A DNA stretch of 64,000 bases. It comes from Dichotomocladium elegans (lineage: Eukaryota; Mucoromycota; Mucoromycetes; Mucorales; Lichtheimiaceae). This document shows positions 23,100 through 33,819 of the stretch, piece by piece (the stretch's first letter is position 1; every line of letters begins with the position of its first letter). The DNA lies in contig JAIXMN010000026.1 in NCBI GenBank assembly GCA_025716815.1, positions 310,001 to 374,000 on the forward strand, given 5' to 3'. The notes beneath the pieces were generated by a model. The model was not told where the DNA came from. It saw only the letters and a list, made by a program, of their open reading frames with translations, and made no database searches. The position numbers were made by a program, and so were the translations under genes.

Positions 23100-23805
23100 A
23101 GATGACTTCTTCTGCAGCTCCTGTGAGTTCCCAGCAGCCTCCAAGCCCGCAACGCTTGGCTTATCCTCCCCAAACCAGCAACAGACGCACACCGCACGCC
23201 CAGGACTTCTCTACTCCGATGGTACGGGGATTGCCGCAAATCTTGATAAAGTAAGTTATGTCTTATCTTCATGAACACATTTGGAGTACGTGTGTGGCCT
23301 TTGGATTTTTTCTTCTCGACGCTATAGTCAAGGATATAAAAATGCCTGGTGTGCTCTTAATGGCACAACACCAGGCATTTCGAAAAAGGGACATTTCATG
23401 TGGATAAAATTAGTTAGTATATCTGGTTCATTACAAGTACCATAAAAGATGGATATAAGGTACTTACAGTAAACTCGCCGCTGGAACCTCGCCGCTGTGA
23501 CAATGATAATGATATACAGATAGAAGTCTGTCATGGTGCCACATAGGTCACCAAACGCTCTCATGAACTTTTGAGCGTATCTCTTGCCTTGTAGGCTGCC
23601 AACAAGAAAAAAGTACTCTTCTGAGTGTTCATGGAGATAAGACATACCTTACTTTGTCAAGATTTGTGGCAATCCCCATATCATCGAAGTAGAGATAGCC
23701 CCGAACGGGCAGTGTGCGACCTGTTGCTGATCTGAGGAGGTATCACCAAACGCTGCAAGCTCGAAGGTTGCTGGTACTTTCACAAGAACTGCAGAAGAAG
23801 CCACC
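23100..23805. repeat. Imperfect inverted duplication (arms about 23105-23279 and 23626-23800)
   Basis: The sequence at 23105-23279 recurs, inverted, at 23626-23800. Identity is highest in the inner 60 bp (ggggattgccgcaaatcttg followed by taaagtaag...tgtcttatc...catgaacac). Both arms read a similar peptide ending GLPQIL(I/T)K directly before a GTAAG donor-like site. The 346-bp spacer contains a minus-strand open stretch (SEEYFFLVGSLQGKRYAQKF) that would be a downstream exon of the minus-strand arm. I do not recognise the protein. It may be a duplicated and inverted gene fragment or a foldback element. Confidence 0.7.
23340..23380. repeat. Perfect 13-bp hairpin
   Basis: Left arm aaatgcctggtgt (23340-23352) and right arm acaccaggcattt (23368-23380) are exact reverse complements, separated by 15 nt. 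It lies in the spacer of the larger inverted duplication. It could act as a terminator-like structure or mark a miniature foldback element; function unknown. Confidence 0.85.
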
Positions 23806-24273
23806 CTCCCCGGCTCAAGATGACTCCCGCAGGGTTCACCCTCCGTCCCATGGACACGTCTCCCTACTCCTCGGGGCGGGACAGGGCGGGAAGGAAGGGA
23901 AGGGAAGCACACGCACAAGAGATTGCGCTCTTGGCGCTGCCGGAAACGGCCTATGCAAGTAAACCAGTCAGTCTTGGATGATTTAATTGGGGTTGACACT
24001 TACATGATGGCGGAATCCATCTGCGCTCAGGATGCGGAAACACGCCGGCCAGACTCAGGGTGGGATGACGAGGCCGAAGCCAAGTCAATCTTAACACACC
24101 TGCAGTGCTGGCAAAGGACGCGGCGTGGGGGAAATGACAATTGCGGATACGGTGCGTAGCGAGGTGTGATGGCATGACGCCGTGATGCACCTGCGCTACG
24201 ACCGGGGGAAAGGAAGAGAAAGGAATGGAAGTGGACGCATGGCAAGAAGCCAGAGGCGCTGTAGCTGTTGAAG

Positions 24274-24548
24274 CTACTGTTGTACCAGCTGTTGAAGCTG
24301 GTATAGCTGTTGTTGTTGCTGTTCATGCAGCAGTTGAACCTGCTGCTGAAGCTGCTGCTGCTGTAAAAGCTGCTGCTGCTGAAGTTGGTGCAGCTGTTGA
24401 AGCTGCTCTTGCCTGTGGTACAGGTCTTGAAGCAGCTGTTGAAGCTGCTGCTGTAGTTGCTGCTGCTGGAGCTGCTGCTGCTGCTGCTGCTGGAGCTGGA
24501 GCTGGAGCTGGAGCTCGAACTCGAGCTGAAGCTGGTGCTGGAGCTGGA

Positions 24549-24581
<33 letters not shown>

Positions 24582-24966
24582 GGTAGTACTGCAGCTGTAA
24601 CTGCTGCAAGTACTCCTCCTCGTGCTTTCGCACTCTTCGTTGTTGTCGCTGCTGCTGCTGACGCGATCGCTCGGCCAGCAGCGCCTGTTTTGGATAGGGT
24701 CCAAAACGACGATGGCCGCGACCCAGGGTGACGCGCTTAGACAGCGGACCACGCGGTCCACCTGAAACAGGTGGCGCGGGTCGCGACGCCAACCCCGAAT
24801 CGACGTCCATCGCCGCCTTGGCCTCCCGTATGTGGAGGCGGCGACGACGAAGATCGCAGCGTATAGCGGCGGAAGGGATGGTGTAGGGCATAGCCCTCAT
24901 CCATCGGGCACGGGAAAGTCTCCGGCCGGAGCACGGAGAAGAGATCGCTTGCATGTCGGAAATCAT
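24274..24966 (-). CDS. Hypothetical Gln-rich protein encoded by a CAG tract
   Basis: The minus strand is open from an ATG at 24966 to a TAG at 24274, giving 230 codons. The first ~105 residues are Arg/Pro/Ala-rich with non-repetitive composition (for example VTLGRGHRRFGPYPKQ). The remaining half is dominated by Gln with Leu, His and Glu. The tract ends two residues before the stop. A second minus-strand frame, open from 25114 to about 24737, reads more naturally in its middle (DLFSVLRPETFPCPMDEGY), so the true gene may start further upstream and contain an intron. The opposite strand reads poly-Ala/Val, which I take as a shadow. Function unknown; long Gln tracts are common in fungal regulators, but no DNA-binding domain is visible. 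Confidence 0.35.
24285..24680. repeat. CTG/CAG-rich trinucleotide tract
   Basis: Interrupted (GCTGCT)n and (GCTGGA)n runs, the longest pure stretches lying near 24475-24495 and 24550-24580. The composition is much richer in G+C than the flanks. Interruptions (gttgaa, ggagct) occur in regular alternation. Confidence 0.9.
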
Positions 24967-25917
24967 CTTGAGCACGAAGAAGAATGAAGAAGATGTGAAG
25001 GTGAGCGCTGTTGGGAATTTCCAGTATTTTTATTCTGTATCCACAGTTTTTTTGGTGGGGGAGCGGGAATAATGGTAAAAAGGGGGCAGACGAGATCTTG
25101 CATAAAAACCTCAATAAAACTCCAAATAGCTACCTTTATCTTTACTTCGCCTCATTTTTGATGTAAAATCGACTTTTGCGATTCTCCTCGTACTAGTTAC
25201 GTCTGATTTGAGCTACATCTCGGCGAACGGCAAAGGATGGATTGTGGTAAGGGATGACCGAAATTTGCACTCCGGTGTTTACCTCACCTTGGCAACGGGA
25301 GCGGGACCCGCCATCACCCGGTCGCTTTCTTGGCATAGAAGTGCTTTTTCTATCAACAACAACAGATTTGGAAAGATCTCGGCCTTGATCATGCTTCAGT
25401 GCTCTACAGCGGCAGTTGAATCGGACGAGTAGCGGGTAATCAAAGAGCAAACAAAGCTATCGCCTCTTTGCACGAAAGTGGTTCGATATTCCGGTGAAAA
25501 CAGTATTACATATCCACTCGTGTAGGAAAAGAAGCTCTCAGCGTTTGTTTCAACTTGAGATATATCGAGGAAAACCTGGAGCTATGACGAGTTACCGTGC
25601 GAACATCCAAGCTGATTTGCCATGGAAACTCAAAGGCATGTACTTCCAGATGGTACAATATATAATATGTCGGGTCTGTCGCTTTTCAGTAATAGATTTA
25701 TCTTTGCATCAATGGTAGCTTATTTTCACTCAGCTTTTATATGAAGTTTCCAGCGAACGATTTTTACTTTTCCATTGTTGTTCATCACAAGGACCCAATT
25801 CAAATTAGGGTCTTCATGCGCCATGTCGCAATCCTTTCCTTACAGTAACCACCAAATCCTACAAATATAATAATACGAGGAACGCATGGTGAGCAGAATA
25901 GGCTACTGTACTCGACC
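24967..25917. other. Unassigned sequence
   Basis: Overlapping open frames of 70-85 codons occur on both strands at 25193-25450, and one on the plus strand at 25494-25718. None has a recognised motif. The part next to the Gln-rich frame may hold its promoter or first exon. Confidence 0.4.
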
Positions 25918-28440
25918 ACTCTATAATTGCGCGCGCACTTCCCAAAAGGGCAGCAACGGTACCATCATTTCACCAGTCATCGACATATCAACCACTCTAT
26001 AGACAACGCTGAAGACAAACAGCAGTAATCCTGACTCTTTGGCGACATTTAACATTTGCGACGCTTCAAAGAAAGGTTCTCTTGGAGGAACATTTCCCAA
26101 TATATCTGCCAACTGCAGTGTATTCCGAAGAGACTATATCGTCCATGTGTCACTGGCGCAGTATTTGAGTGCTTGCCGAACAACCACATGTAATTGTGCT
26201 GCTTATGGTTGAGTGCAGCGTATTTTGATAGATGAACCGGAGAGAAAAGCTATAGGCGATATCGTTCCTCATGATCGTATGCACCAGCAGTGATCTAGTC
26301 CAGAGAGATCTTGATCTCGGGGAACCGGTGCATTTTTTCATTCGTTGCTTCGACGATCATTGGGATAGGTGATTTCAATTTTTAACCATACAACAAGCCG
26401 TTTTAGGAACAGAAGACATCATCACCTTTTTCACTACACTCCTTTTCATGTTTCCACAAGCACAGTATATAAAAAGATTTGACAATTTCAGAACAAATTC
26501 CCTAGGGCTTTATCAACCATACTCGCATGGGGAATTCATAAGCGTTTTAAAATACTCGTTATCTTGCGTGGTTTATGTTCAAGAAGAACCGTCTATTGAA
26601 CCCGGGTGGCCCATTTTTTCTTTGAATCATAACAGCTTGAGCATATTGTGTGCCAGAGGATGAATTCCTTCGGTCCCTCATACATGACGAAGCGTGACAT
26701 GGGCATCATATCCCTGGTTGATGTCCGTGTAATACATGTTGTTCTTCGTGAGCAATGAGAACATAGTGATACGCACATCCATAGTCTTACTGTCAAGCTT
26801 AAGCTTCTATTTTCCAGGCCGCTGTCTGATTCTTCATGAATTCCTATGAAAAGACAATTTGGAAGCAATCTAGTAAATGACACCAGTGATTTCATGTTGG
26901 TTTCACACTGCGAGTCCAAGCATTTTGCTCTTGCTTATACTCCGTCTTTGAGTGTCAAAATAGCATTGTGGTCGGTGATGATTAGAGACCCGGTGTGAAG
27001 CACACAAAGCATGGAGGAGCGATGAACAAAGCCGAAAATCCGTGTGTAAATAGTCAAAGAGTTCAATGATTGGCGGAAGAATTATTAAAGCTTCGCCAAG
27101 TCCAGGGAGACTGCCTGAAGAAACCATCTTTTCGACATACGCGTTGCTGATAAAGATCAATGAACCACCAATACCTGCCTTGACACTATTTCCTACGTCT
27201 TTGTGGATTTGCGCGATGCATCCAAGGGGCTTATAATAGTCATCGTTTTCGAATGAGACCTAGCAATTATATCCGACATGTTACTATCATTGTCAATTAC
27301 TCCATAAGTGGTGCGACAGATATCATAGGAATTGTAAGACTAAATGTGAACAAAAGAGGACCATGATGTGATAATACTATATGGCACTGGCTCATTCTCT
27401 TCTAACAATGCCAAACAACTGCCGCGATCCAGATCAAAATCCATAAATTCCAACTTTACGTGCTTTCGGAATCATTGTCAGCACTTCCAATTAGGCCGAT
27501 TCAGCATTGAGATCATGTTTCTTTTGATGTAATTGTTTAGAGTATCGATATTGCTGAACTCCTCAACCGGACAAGTCGCCATTAGAAACTGGAAATTACG
27601 TAAAGGATCAAAATGCACACCCGCAGCATCTTCTTTGGAAACAAATACAGTTGTGTCAAGCTTTCTGCAGTAGCATATTTTCTGCAAAGAACGAGGCGGG
27701 CTGCAATTCTCTGGAAAGGTTCCACAACGCGGGGCAACTATAGTCTAGGAGTAGACTCAAGTTCGCATGAACATAAAGCAATACCTAAGATCATCGCAGT
27801 TGCTTCACTGAAACCAATGTAATCGATATGGTTGGCACAGTCTCTGAGGTAAATGATGTAGCTAAGCAACGCCTGTGGACGGCAATTGCATAATTCAGTA
27901 GGGAGTATAATCGGTCTTGGCAACGATTCCATTCATTTTTTCGCGAGAGAAAACACTGGCCAACGTTCAGGTGTTCCTGATTTGTATGCCCATCTTTGGG
28001 AGTATTTGCTATTCTTCTATGGCCATGCTACTCTCCGTTTCACTTGCAAATCACGTTCAAGTGTCTTGTGTTGCTATTGCTGGTAGTGTCTGGGTAACTG
28101 TACACGCTCGACATTTCGCCTTTATCATTCGAAACGCCTCTTTTCTTGCTGATAAACTCGGCTGCAAGAAGATCGTTGGCCATCATGGTATTATTAATTC
28201 CCGATTCTTCTTGAACGTTTCAATGGCTGCTTACATCATGCACGTTGGATGTATTGGAAGGGACTCGTATTTCTGTAGGGATATAGTGTGCTGGTATATC
28301 GAGAACGAATTGATCCATTGACTAGTGTCTTCCTGCTTCCCTTGATTTTTTGTATCTCAAACGTGTTCAGAAAAGTTCGAACCAATGGGTTGCTCACATA
28401 TCCATGCAGACTGGAATCCATACGTCTTTTGCTTGTCATA
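25918..28440 (-). pseudogene. Decayed multi-frame coding sequence of an unidentified gene
   Basis: The minus strand shows protein-like segments that switch frame and contain stops. In transcription order they include: 28230-28060 (MMANDLLAAEFISKKRGVS); 27932-27738 (ILPTELCNCRPQALLSYIIY); 27690-27478 (KICYCRKLDTTVFVSKEDA); 27450-27320 (EFMDFDLDRGSCLALLEENE); 27260-26950 (YYKPLGCIAQIHKDVGNSV, GEALIILPPIIELFDYLHT, then in another frame SLIITDHNAILTLKDGV with a stop); and 26112-25918 (REPFFEASQMLNVAKESG). Some breaks could be introns, but several lack plausible splice sites. The pieces may be one degenerating gene. I do not recognise the family. Confidence 0.35.
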
Positions 28441-29884
28441 AAGGCCGATAGCGGTCTTTCTTCTGGGTTTCACCACGAATTCCATAAGAAAACAGTAAAA
28501 TACCCTAGCTTCCTGAATAGCAACCATTTCTCCGTCACTGAAATGTTGTTCAGGGCACTATTTCTCAGTCAAAACTAGTATTAATATTATTTGCTTTTAT
28601 ATATACGGGCTTTGTAATGCTAGTACATACTTTCCATTCTTCACTTTTGGCCGTGTATGCTGTGGTTCTATTCCACGATTGACCATTCATATTTTTCCAC
28701 GACGACCATTCGACTGCTACTTTATATGGCTGCACAGTTACCGACCACAAGGTCGAGACATTCCTCCCTTATGGCGCTGTAATTGTTGTTTGAATTATTG
28801 TTTGTTCATTGACAAGGTAGCCTACCTTGTAAAAACGATGTATCGGCAATACAAAAAATGCTATAAAATATAGATACGGGATGGTAAAAGCTGTTTCCGC
28901 GTAGGAATTGTAAATATCTCGTAAGAAAACGAGAATGCTGTTCCTCATTCTATGAATAGTTACTTTTTAGGAGACATGACACACAGTATTATATTGTTTG
29001 CGTTTAATGGGGAAGTGCGCCCCGCATCTGAACGGTTCTTTTGGTTCAGTTTTATCAAAGAACTGAAACGAATTCAGACTGTGGGAGCCCTAGTATGCCT
29101 CAGAACGTTTACCGTATCTTAGGCATTTGGTTTTTCTAGACATTGTTCGTCCGGAATGAACACTATCATGCATTACCCATATGAACTGCTATACAGTTGC
29201 TACTGATTTCAAAAGCAACGGACATGGAGGGATATATTTGCAGAATCCATTATACAGTACCGTGATCATATAATGCCATGTAATCCTATGGATTCATTGA
29301 CATCCCACCCGGCCAATATATATAGAGCTGTAAGCAACTACAAGTCAGAATTCATAACAGTTGATGACACGCATTTATTTGAACAGCCACTTTCTTTGTT
29401 GAACCCAATGATATTCGGGTTTCTCGTGGAAGGGGTTTGCGCTGTCAATATATCGGAATTCTAGAATTACAATGTGACTGTTCACCACTGTCTCTGGCTT
29501 TAACGCAAACGCTACTTCTTTTCAGGTTGGCAGTGGCTATGCAGATATCCCTTGTCCGATTTTAACCACGGCTGACAATAAGGAAATCCTACTGGAAATC
29601 TTTTACAGCGACGCAGTACGGATTCGCAATTATTACAAATGTCGACGCACTATATCGATGGCATGTTTTAAGAAAAAGGGGTTATATGTCGACAGTATAA
29701 CACAAGACCTCGGCGAATCACTTATCACCTGTTGTCTTCTTCATCCGGTCAGGATTCGAAATTCTCCTTCACATCTGTTGCAATTCCAGCGCATTGATGA
29801 CAAGCTTTTTTTGCTTCCTCTAATATATATGATCATTCATATTAGCTAAACATATTTACTGTCTTTCTTGATTAATGGAAACAG
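28441..29884. other. AT-rich unassigned sequence with short plus-strand coding-like fragments
   Basis: Two plus-strand segments read like protein. 29273-29464 has IYRAVSNYKSEFITVDDTHL and ends in TAG. 29525-29849, following a ttttcag acceptor-like site, has VGSGYADIPCPILTTADNKE and ends in TAA. They could be exons or remnants of a gene upstream of the PLC-like gene, but I could not join them in phase to a start or to each other with confidence. Confidence 0.35.
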
Positions 29885-31069
29885 ATGTTCCTGAAAGTGG
29901 TTGTGCTTCTGCTGATTATTTCCTATGAGAAAGTTCGATGCGATCCTTCACCATTGACCTGCAACGGTGACATATCACTGTGCGACCAACGCTATAACAA
30001 TATCACGTACCTGGTGACACATGATTCGTATGCGCACGGCATAAATCTTGCCTCAACGCAGACCGAATCAATCCTCCATCAACTCGGAGATGGCGTCCGT
30101 GGGCTCAAGCTCTCTGCTGTTCTAAAGGCTGGCCAAGTCCACCTTTGCCATACCTCGTGCGCACTCCTTGACGCTGGCTCTGCAAGCGATACCCTGAGCG
30201 CAATCGCAAAATGGCTCACTGAACATCCAAATGAGGTCGTCACCATTATGTGGAACAACCTTTACAATATTGACATTGTACACATCGCAGCCTCCTATAA
30301 AAAGAGCGCTGCTATGCCTTTTGTATATACCTATACAGAAGACATCCAGCAGAACAACTGGCCAACCCTTGGTGAGCTGATCAAGTCAGGCAAGAGGCTC
30401 ATAAACTTTGTGGATACAATGGCAAATATCACCGTTGCACCTTGGTGAGTGCTGGTTATTAATGAGGAGGGGTGTGCGGGATTGAGGGTGGCGAAAGATA
30501 GCGATTAATTAGATGTCTGCATTAGGCTTCTGCCTCAATACGATGCTATATTCGAAACACCATACGACAATACAGAGATTACCGGCTTCCAATGTGTGAT
30601 TGACCGACCGCGTACGCTTGCAAGAGACCAGAGCAGTATGATGTATGTCATGAACCACTTTTTGTACGGCGTTGTTGAGGTTGGCGCCAAAAAGATCGAA
30701 GTACCCCAAATCGACAAGGCCTCTATCACAAACGGCAAAGCGCTACAGGACCATGTTGACGACTGCATTCGCGCTTTTGGCAGAAAACCGAACTTCATCG
30801 AAGTTGATTTTTACAATCATGGCAATACTCTCCAGGTCGTCGCTATGCTTAATAACATCGCAATCATCCCCGCGGTTGCCGCATCTCCGCATTTTTCCAT
30901 CCCCACGTCCCTTCCCAACATAGATGATATCAAATCCGTCGTGCTCAGCGTACCAACCTCTAATATCATCCATCATTCAGATGCTATTACTCCCAATGCT
31001 ATGTCTTCTTTTGTATTATCATTATATCTAACCAGTACGCTCGTTCTCCTCCTCGGTTCAACTTTGTAG
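29885..31069 (+). CDS. Secreted, GPI-anchored PLC-like phosphodiesterase
   Basis: This gene encodes a cell-surface protein of the PI-PLC X / TIM-barrel phosphodiesterase fold. The exons are 29885-30444 and 30526-31069 (367 residues). Residues 1-19 form a signal peptide. The catalytic-type first histidine lies in VTHDSYAHG (His 46) and a second in VHLCHTSC (His 89). PNEVVTIMWNN and PNFIEVDFYNHG are further family segments. The C-terminus ends in a small-residue stretch and a hydrophobic tail (SLYLTSTLVLLLGSTL), as for GPI attachment. The usual acidic residue after RGL is a Ser here (VRGLKLS), so catalytic activity is uncertain. Several NxT/NxS sites agree with secretion. It converges with the transgelin gene, only 50 bp away. 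Confidence 0.82.
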
Positions 31070-31119
31070 AAATATACATTTGCATAAATGATCTAACCGC
31101 CATCTGTCTCACGTGATGT

Positions 31120-32098
31120 CTAATATTTGTCTCCGCTGATCTGGCGGCGTGCACCAAAGGTTGTCATTCCCGACTAATGCAACCGCGACTCAGCAAGATT
31201 GTCTCTAATAGATATCGTTACTTACTTGATTAGCACCCTTGTTATATCCATACTGAAAAGTACTGTAGATGGTATTGCTTTCATTGAGTTGTTCTTGACT
31301 GAAAGTGTTACTTTGCTTATCTGCAAGTTTTGGACCCAGGTACTGAAGAAAAAATGTTCTCATCAATATCTGCCCCCCTCCGTATGCTTTCGCTTCCCTA
31401 CCGTAGAACAAACTCCAGCCTTATATGCATATCGAGAAATCGAAAAAATCGCATCCACGACCTTTTAATGGCATAACAAGTAAATCAGTTACTCAAAGAT
31501 TCCCTCCACCCCACTCGGGTATAGTTCAAATTTTTCTTACCTGGGTCATATTCTTCTTCTCATACAAGTCAACAGTCTGGAATAAATCGTGCTTCGGTAC
31601 ACCCAATTTTTCAGCTCCCTCGAGGAACCGGGCAATATTTTCCATCTTTAGCATACCAAGTAAGCTATACATATTGACAAAACATGGCATGTTTGTGCGT
31701 CCATACCTGCATGAAAGGGATAGTGGATACTTTATATTTACCAGAGCCAGGTGCAAGTTTGTTCATAAGTCTAGCATGTTGGTACACGGATTAGAATGAG
31801 TCACTTCTCACCCCCAACAGCCCTTTCCCCCTTCATTCCATCCATTCCAAAGAAAAGAACTTCATACTTGCATAGAACAACACCGTCACGCAGACTCTCG
31901 TAAAAATCATCACTGTGAAAAGGTTCTTCGATTATGCTCTCAATCCACGCACGGGCTTTGGTCTCATTCTCCACCGAGTACTTGGACTGAATCTTGCTGT
32001 AAATCTCTAAAACGGTATTCTTAACTCCCTCATAATGCTATTCACCTATGCTGCACAACAAGTTAATTACCGCGATCAATCCCGTAAAGCTCAGACAT
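31120..32098 (-). CDS. Transgelin/calponin-type actin-binding protein (Scp1/Stg1-like)
   Basis: This gene encodes a small actin-bundling protein of the cortical cytoskeleton. The exons are 32098-32071, 32024-31868, 31770-31707, 31645-31541, 31461-31402, 31342-31226 and 31173-31120 (194 residues). The N-terminal ELYGID leads into a calponin-homology domain with ETKARAWIESI, SLRDGVVLCKLMNKLAPGS, MENIARFLEGAEKLGVP and DLFQTVDLYEKKNMTQ. The C-terminus carries one calponin-like repeat, GYNKGANQSGMTTFGARRQI. All junction phases agree. The first intron is short (46 nt); its acceptor (gggag|tt) was chosen because the nearer AG gives the wrong phase. The length equals that of fungal and animal transgelins. 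It faces the PLC-like gene tail to tail. Confidence 0.9.
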
Positions 32099-33289
32099 GG
32101 TCAGGAAGATAAAAAAGTGATGTGTCTCCCAATTTGGGCGGGCGGACTTACACTTTATGTTCAAAGATGACCGGAGAATACCCGTTAGTCAACAGAAAAC
32201 ATCAGACCCCTTCTTACTCTTTAACTTACCCTGGAGGTAGCTAAGTGTGTCATTGCGGTAACAATGGCGGGACAGAGAGGAAGGAAGGATACGGAGTCGG
32301 TGAGCATCGACGGCGGATGTGGCGGCGGAAAGGTTGGAAGAAAGAACGAGGAGGGACGACGACGAACCAACGACATCACCATCGGCAGAAGCATCAGGGA
32401 AAGCAACCGAAGAAACAGACGGAGAAAAGCACCTCGATGAAGCCACGGTGGGAGAGCCTGTGCAGGTGCAGCCAAACCATGGTCCCATCCAAAACCCTTA
32501 TCCTCTCCTCTCGAGGTACTTGAGTTAGGCTGATATCGTTATCTACAGACGATCCGGAATATTAGAGAAGACAGAATGGAACAAGTCGATATGATAGGGT
32601 TGTATACCGTTCAAGACACAAGAGAGGAGGAGGATGGATTTGATAATAAAAATCAGTGGCCCAAGTCCCCGTTATTTATAATCAATCAAGGTCCCGTTGA
32701 CCAAGAAGTAATCACATGCAGGCACATTAAGGAGCGCGCCCAACTACATTGTCACCACTGATACCACTTCAGTATTACAGACTGTAATGCTTTAACTGAA
32801 TACCAAGTATTGACACGTAGGACAATAGCGCTTTGCAACAGTCTGGCCAACATCTATCATGTGACCTTGATTACCAAGCAACACCTCAACAGGGCTACTA
32901 AGAAATTCGACGGCCTTGCCAAACAACATTATCCTCGAAACAAAGCTTACTTTCATATTATATACCGATTTACCGATTAGAAATCATACACATATTCTTA
33001 ATCATTCAAGCTAGTATAAACATTCCATTAGTTAACAATACAATAGATCAGCTCCTGATTCCCGTGTTACGAACGAAGTCCTATTCTTTATCAAATATAC
33101 TTTATGTTACAATATATACAATATTTTAAGTGTTCACTACCAAAACGCCATGATGCGATCAATAATTGGTGTCTCTTCCTGGTATCAATTTGCCATTCTC
33201 CTCCCTTAAGATTTGCTCCTCGAAGGCATCCTTTTGTTGGCTTGATAATAAGAGGCTATCGTGTTTTCGTAGTAGCGACAAGCGTTTCT
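32099..33289. other. Intergenic upstream of the transgelin gene, no supported gene
   Basis: Region 32190-32530 has open frames on both strands. A minus-strand ATG with a following GTAAGTT donor near 32230 could be a 5' leader exon, but no coding continuation was found. From 32530 to 33289 the sequence is AT-rich without features. Confidence 0.4.
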
Positions 33290-33740
33290 ACTATTTCGCT
33301 TTTGCTGCCTACTGCTCCGTGAACTACCGTTATATTAATGTCATCAAGCTGGTTTTAGAAAACTTTCATCCTACTAGCCCAAACGCCATGTCAAAGCCTC
33401 TCAGAAATCGCCTGCCTCCATCGTAAAAACAAGTCTCCTTGAATTCGAACAAGAACTTTTAGAAATCACCCTTGCCTTTCCCTGCACGACAATTGCATTT
33501 GAAGCAACATCCGCCTACCATTCGATTCCGCTTTCCGATATTGATTAGGACACTTTTTCGTCAACCATCAGCCCCGCAATCGCGCTTCTTTGCGCCTTCA
33601 GACGCCATGGCTGTCTTGTCCATACATTGACTCTTATTAGTATTCATTGGTACGCATACAACACTTAAATTCGCCTTCGTTCTCCATGACTACCATTGTA
33701 CACACTCGTAATAACCACCACCGAATGCTAGCTCACTAAA
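33290..33740 (+). pseudogene. Decayed coding sequence, family not recognised
   Basis: Protein-like plus-strand segments appear in changing frames: INVIKLVLENFHPTSPNAMS near 33331-33390; SLLEFEQELLEITLAFPCTT near 33438-33500; then, after a TAG at about 33546, a stretch rich in Arg/His to about 33630. Small indels or stops separate them. This looks like a degenerate repeat or gene lying directly beside the mariner relic. It may instead be two unrelated chance frames. Confidence 0.3.
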
Positions 33741-33819
33741 TTCATTCTATGACATATGATTTTACATTGTTCACGTCTTCTGTTGATACTATGTACGGAG
33801 ATATCAGAGTGATAGGATT

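Noticed and set aside
24225..24731. Plus-strand Ala/Val-rich open frame over the CTG tract
   Set aside because: Its composition follows entirely from the triplet repeat. The minus-strand frame has a longer non-repetitive part and ends at the repeat boundary.
32071..32098. Frameshift in transgelin between exon 1 and the CH domain
   Set aside because: The apparent one-base shift disappears when the acceptor at 32025 is used instead of the nearer AG.
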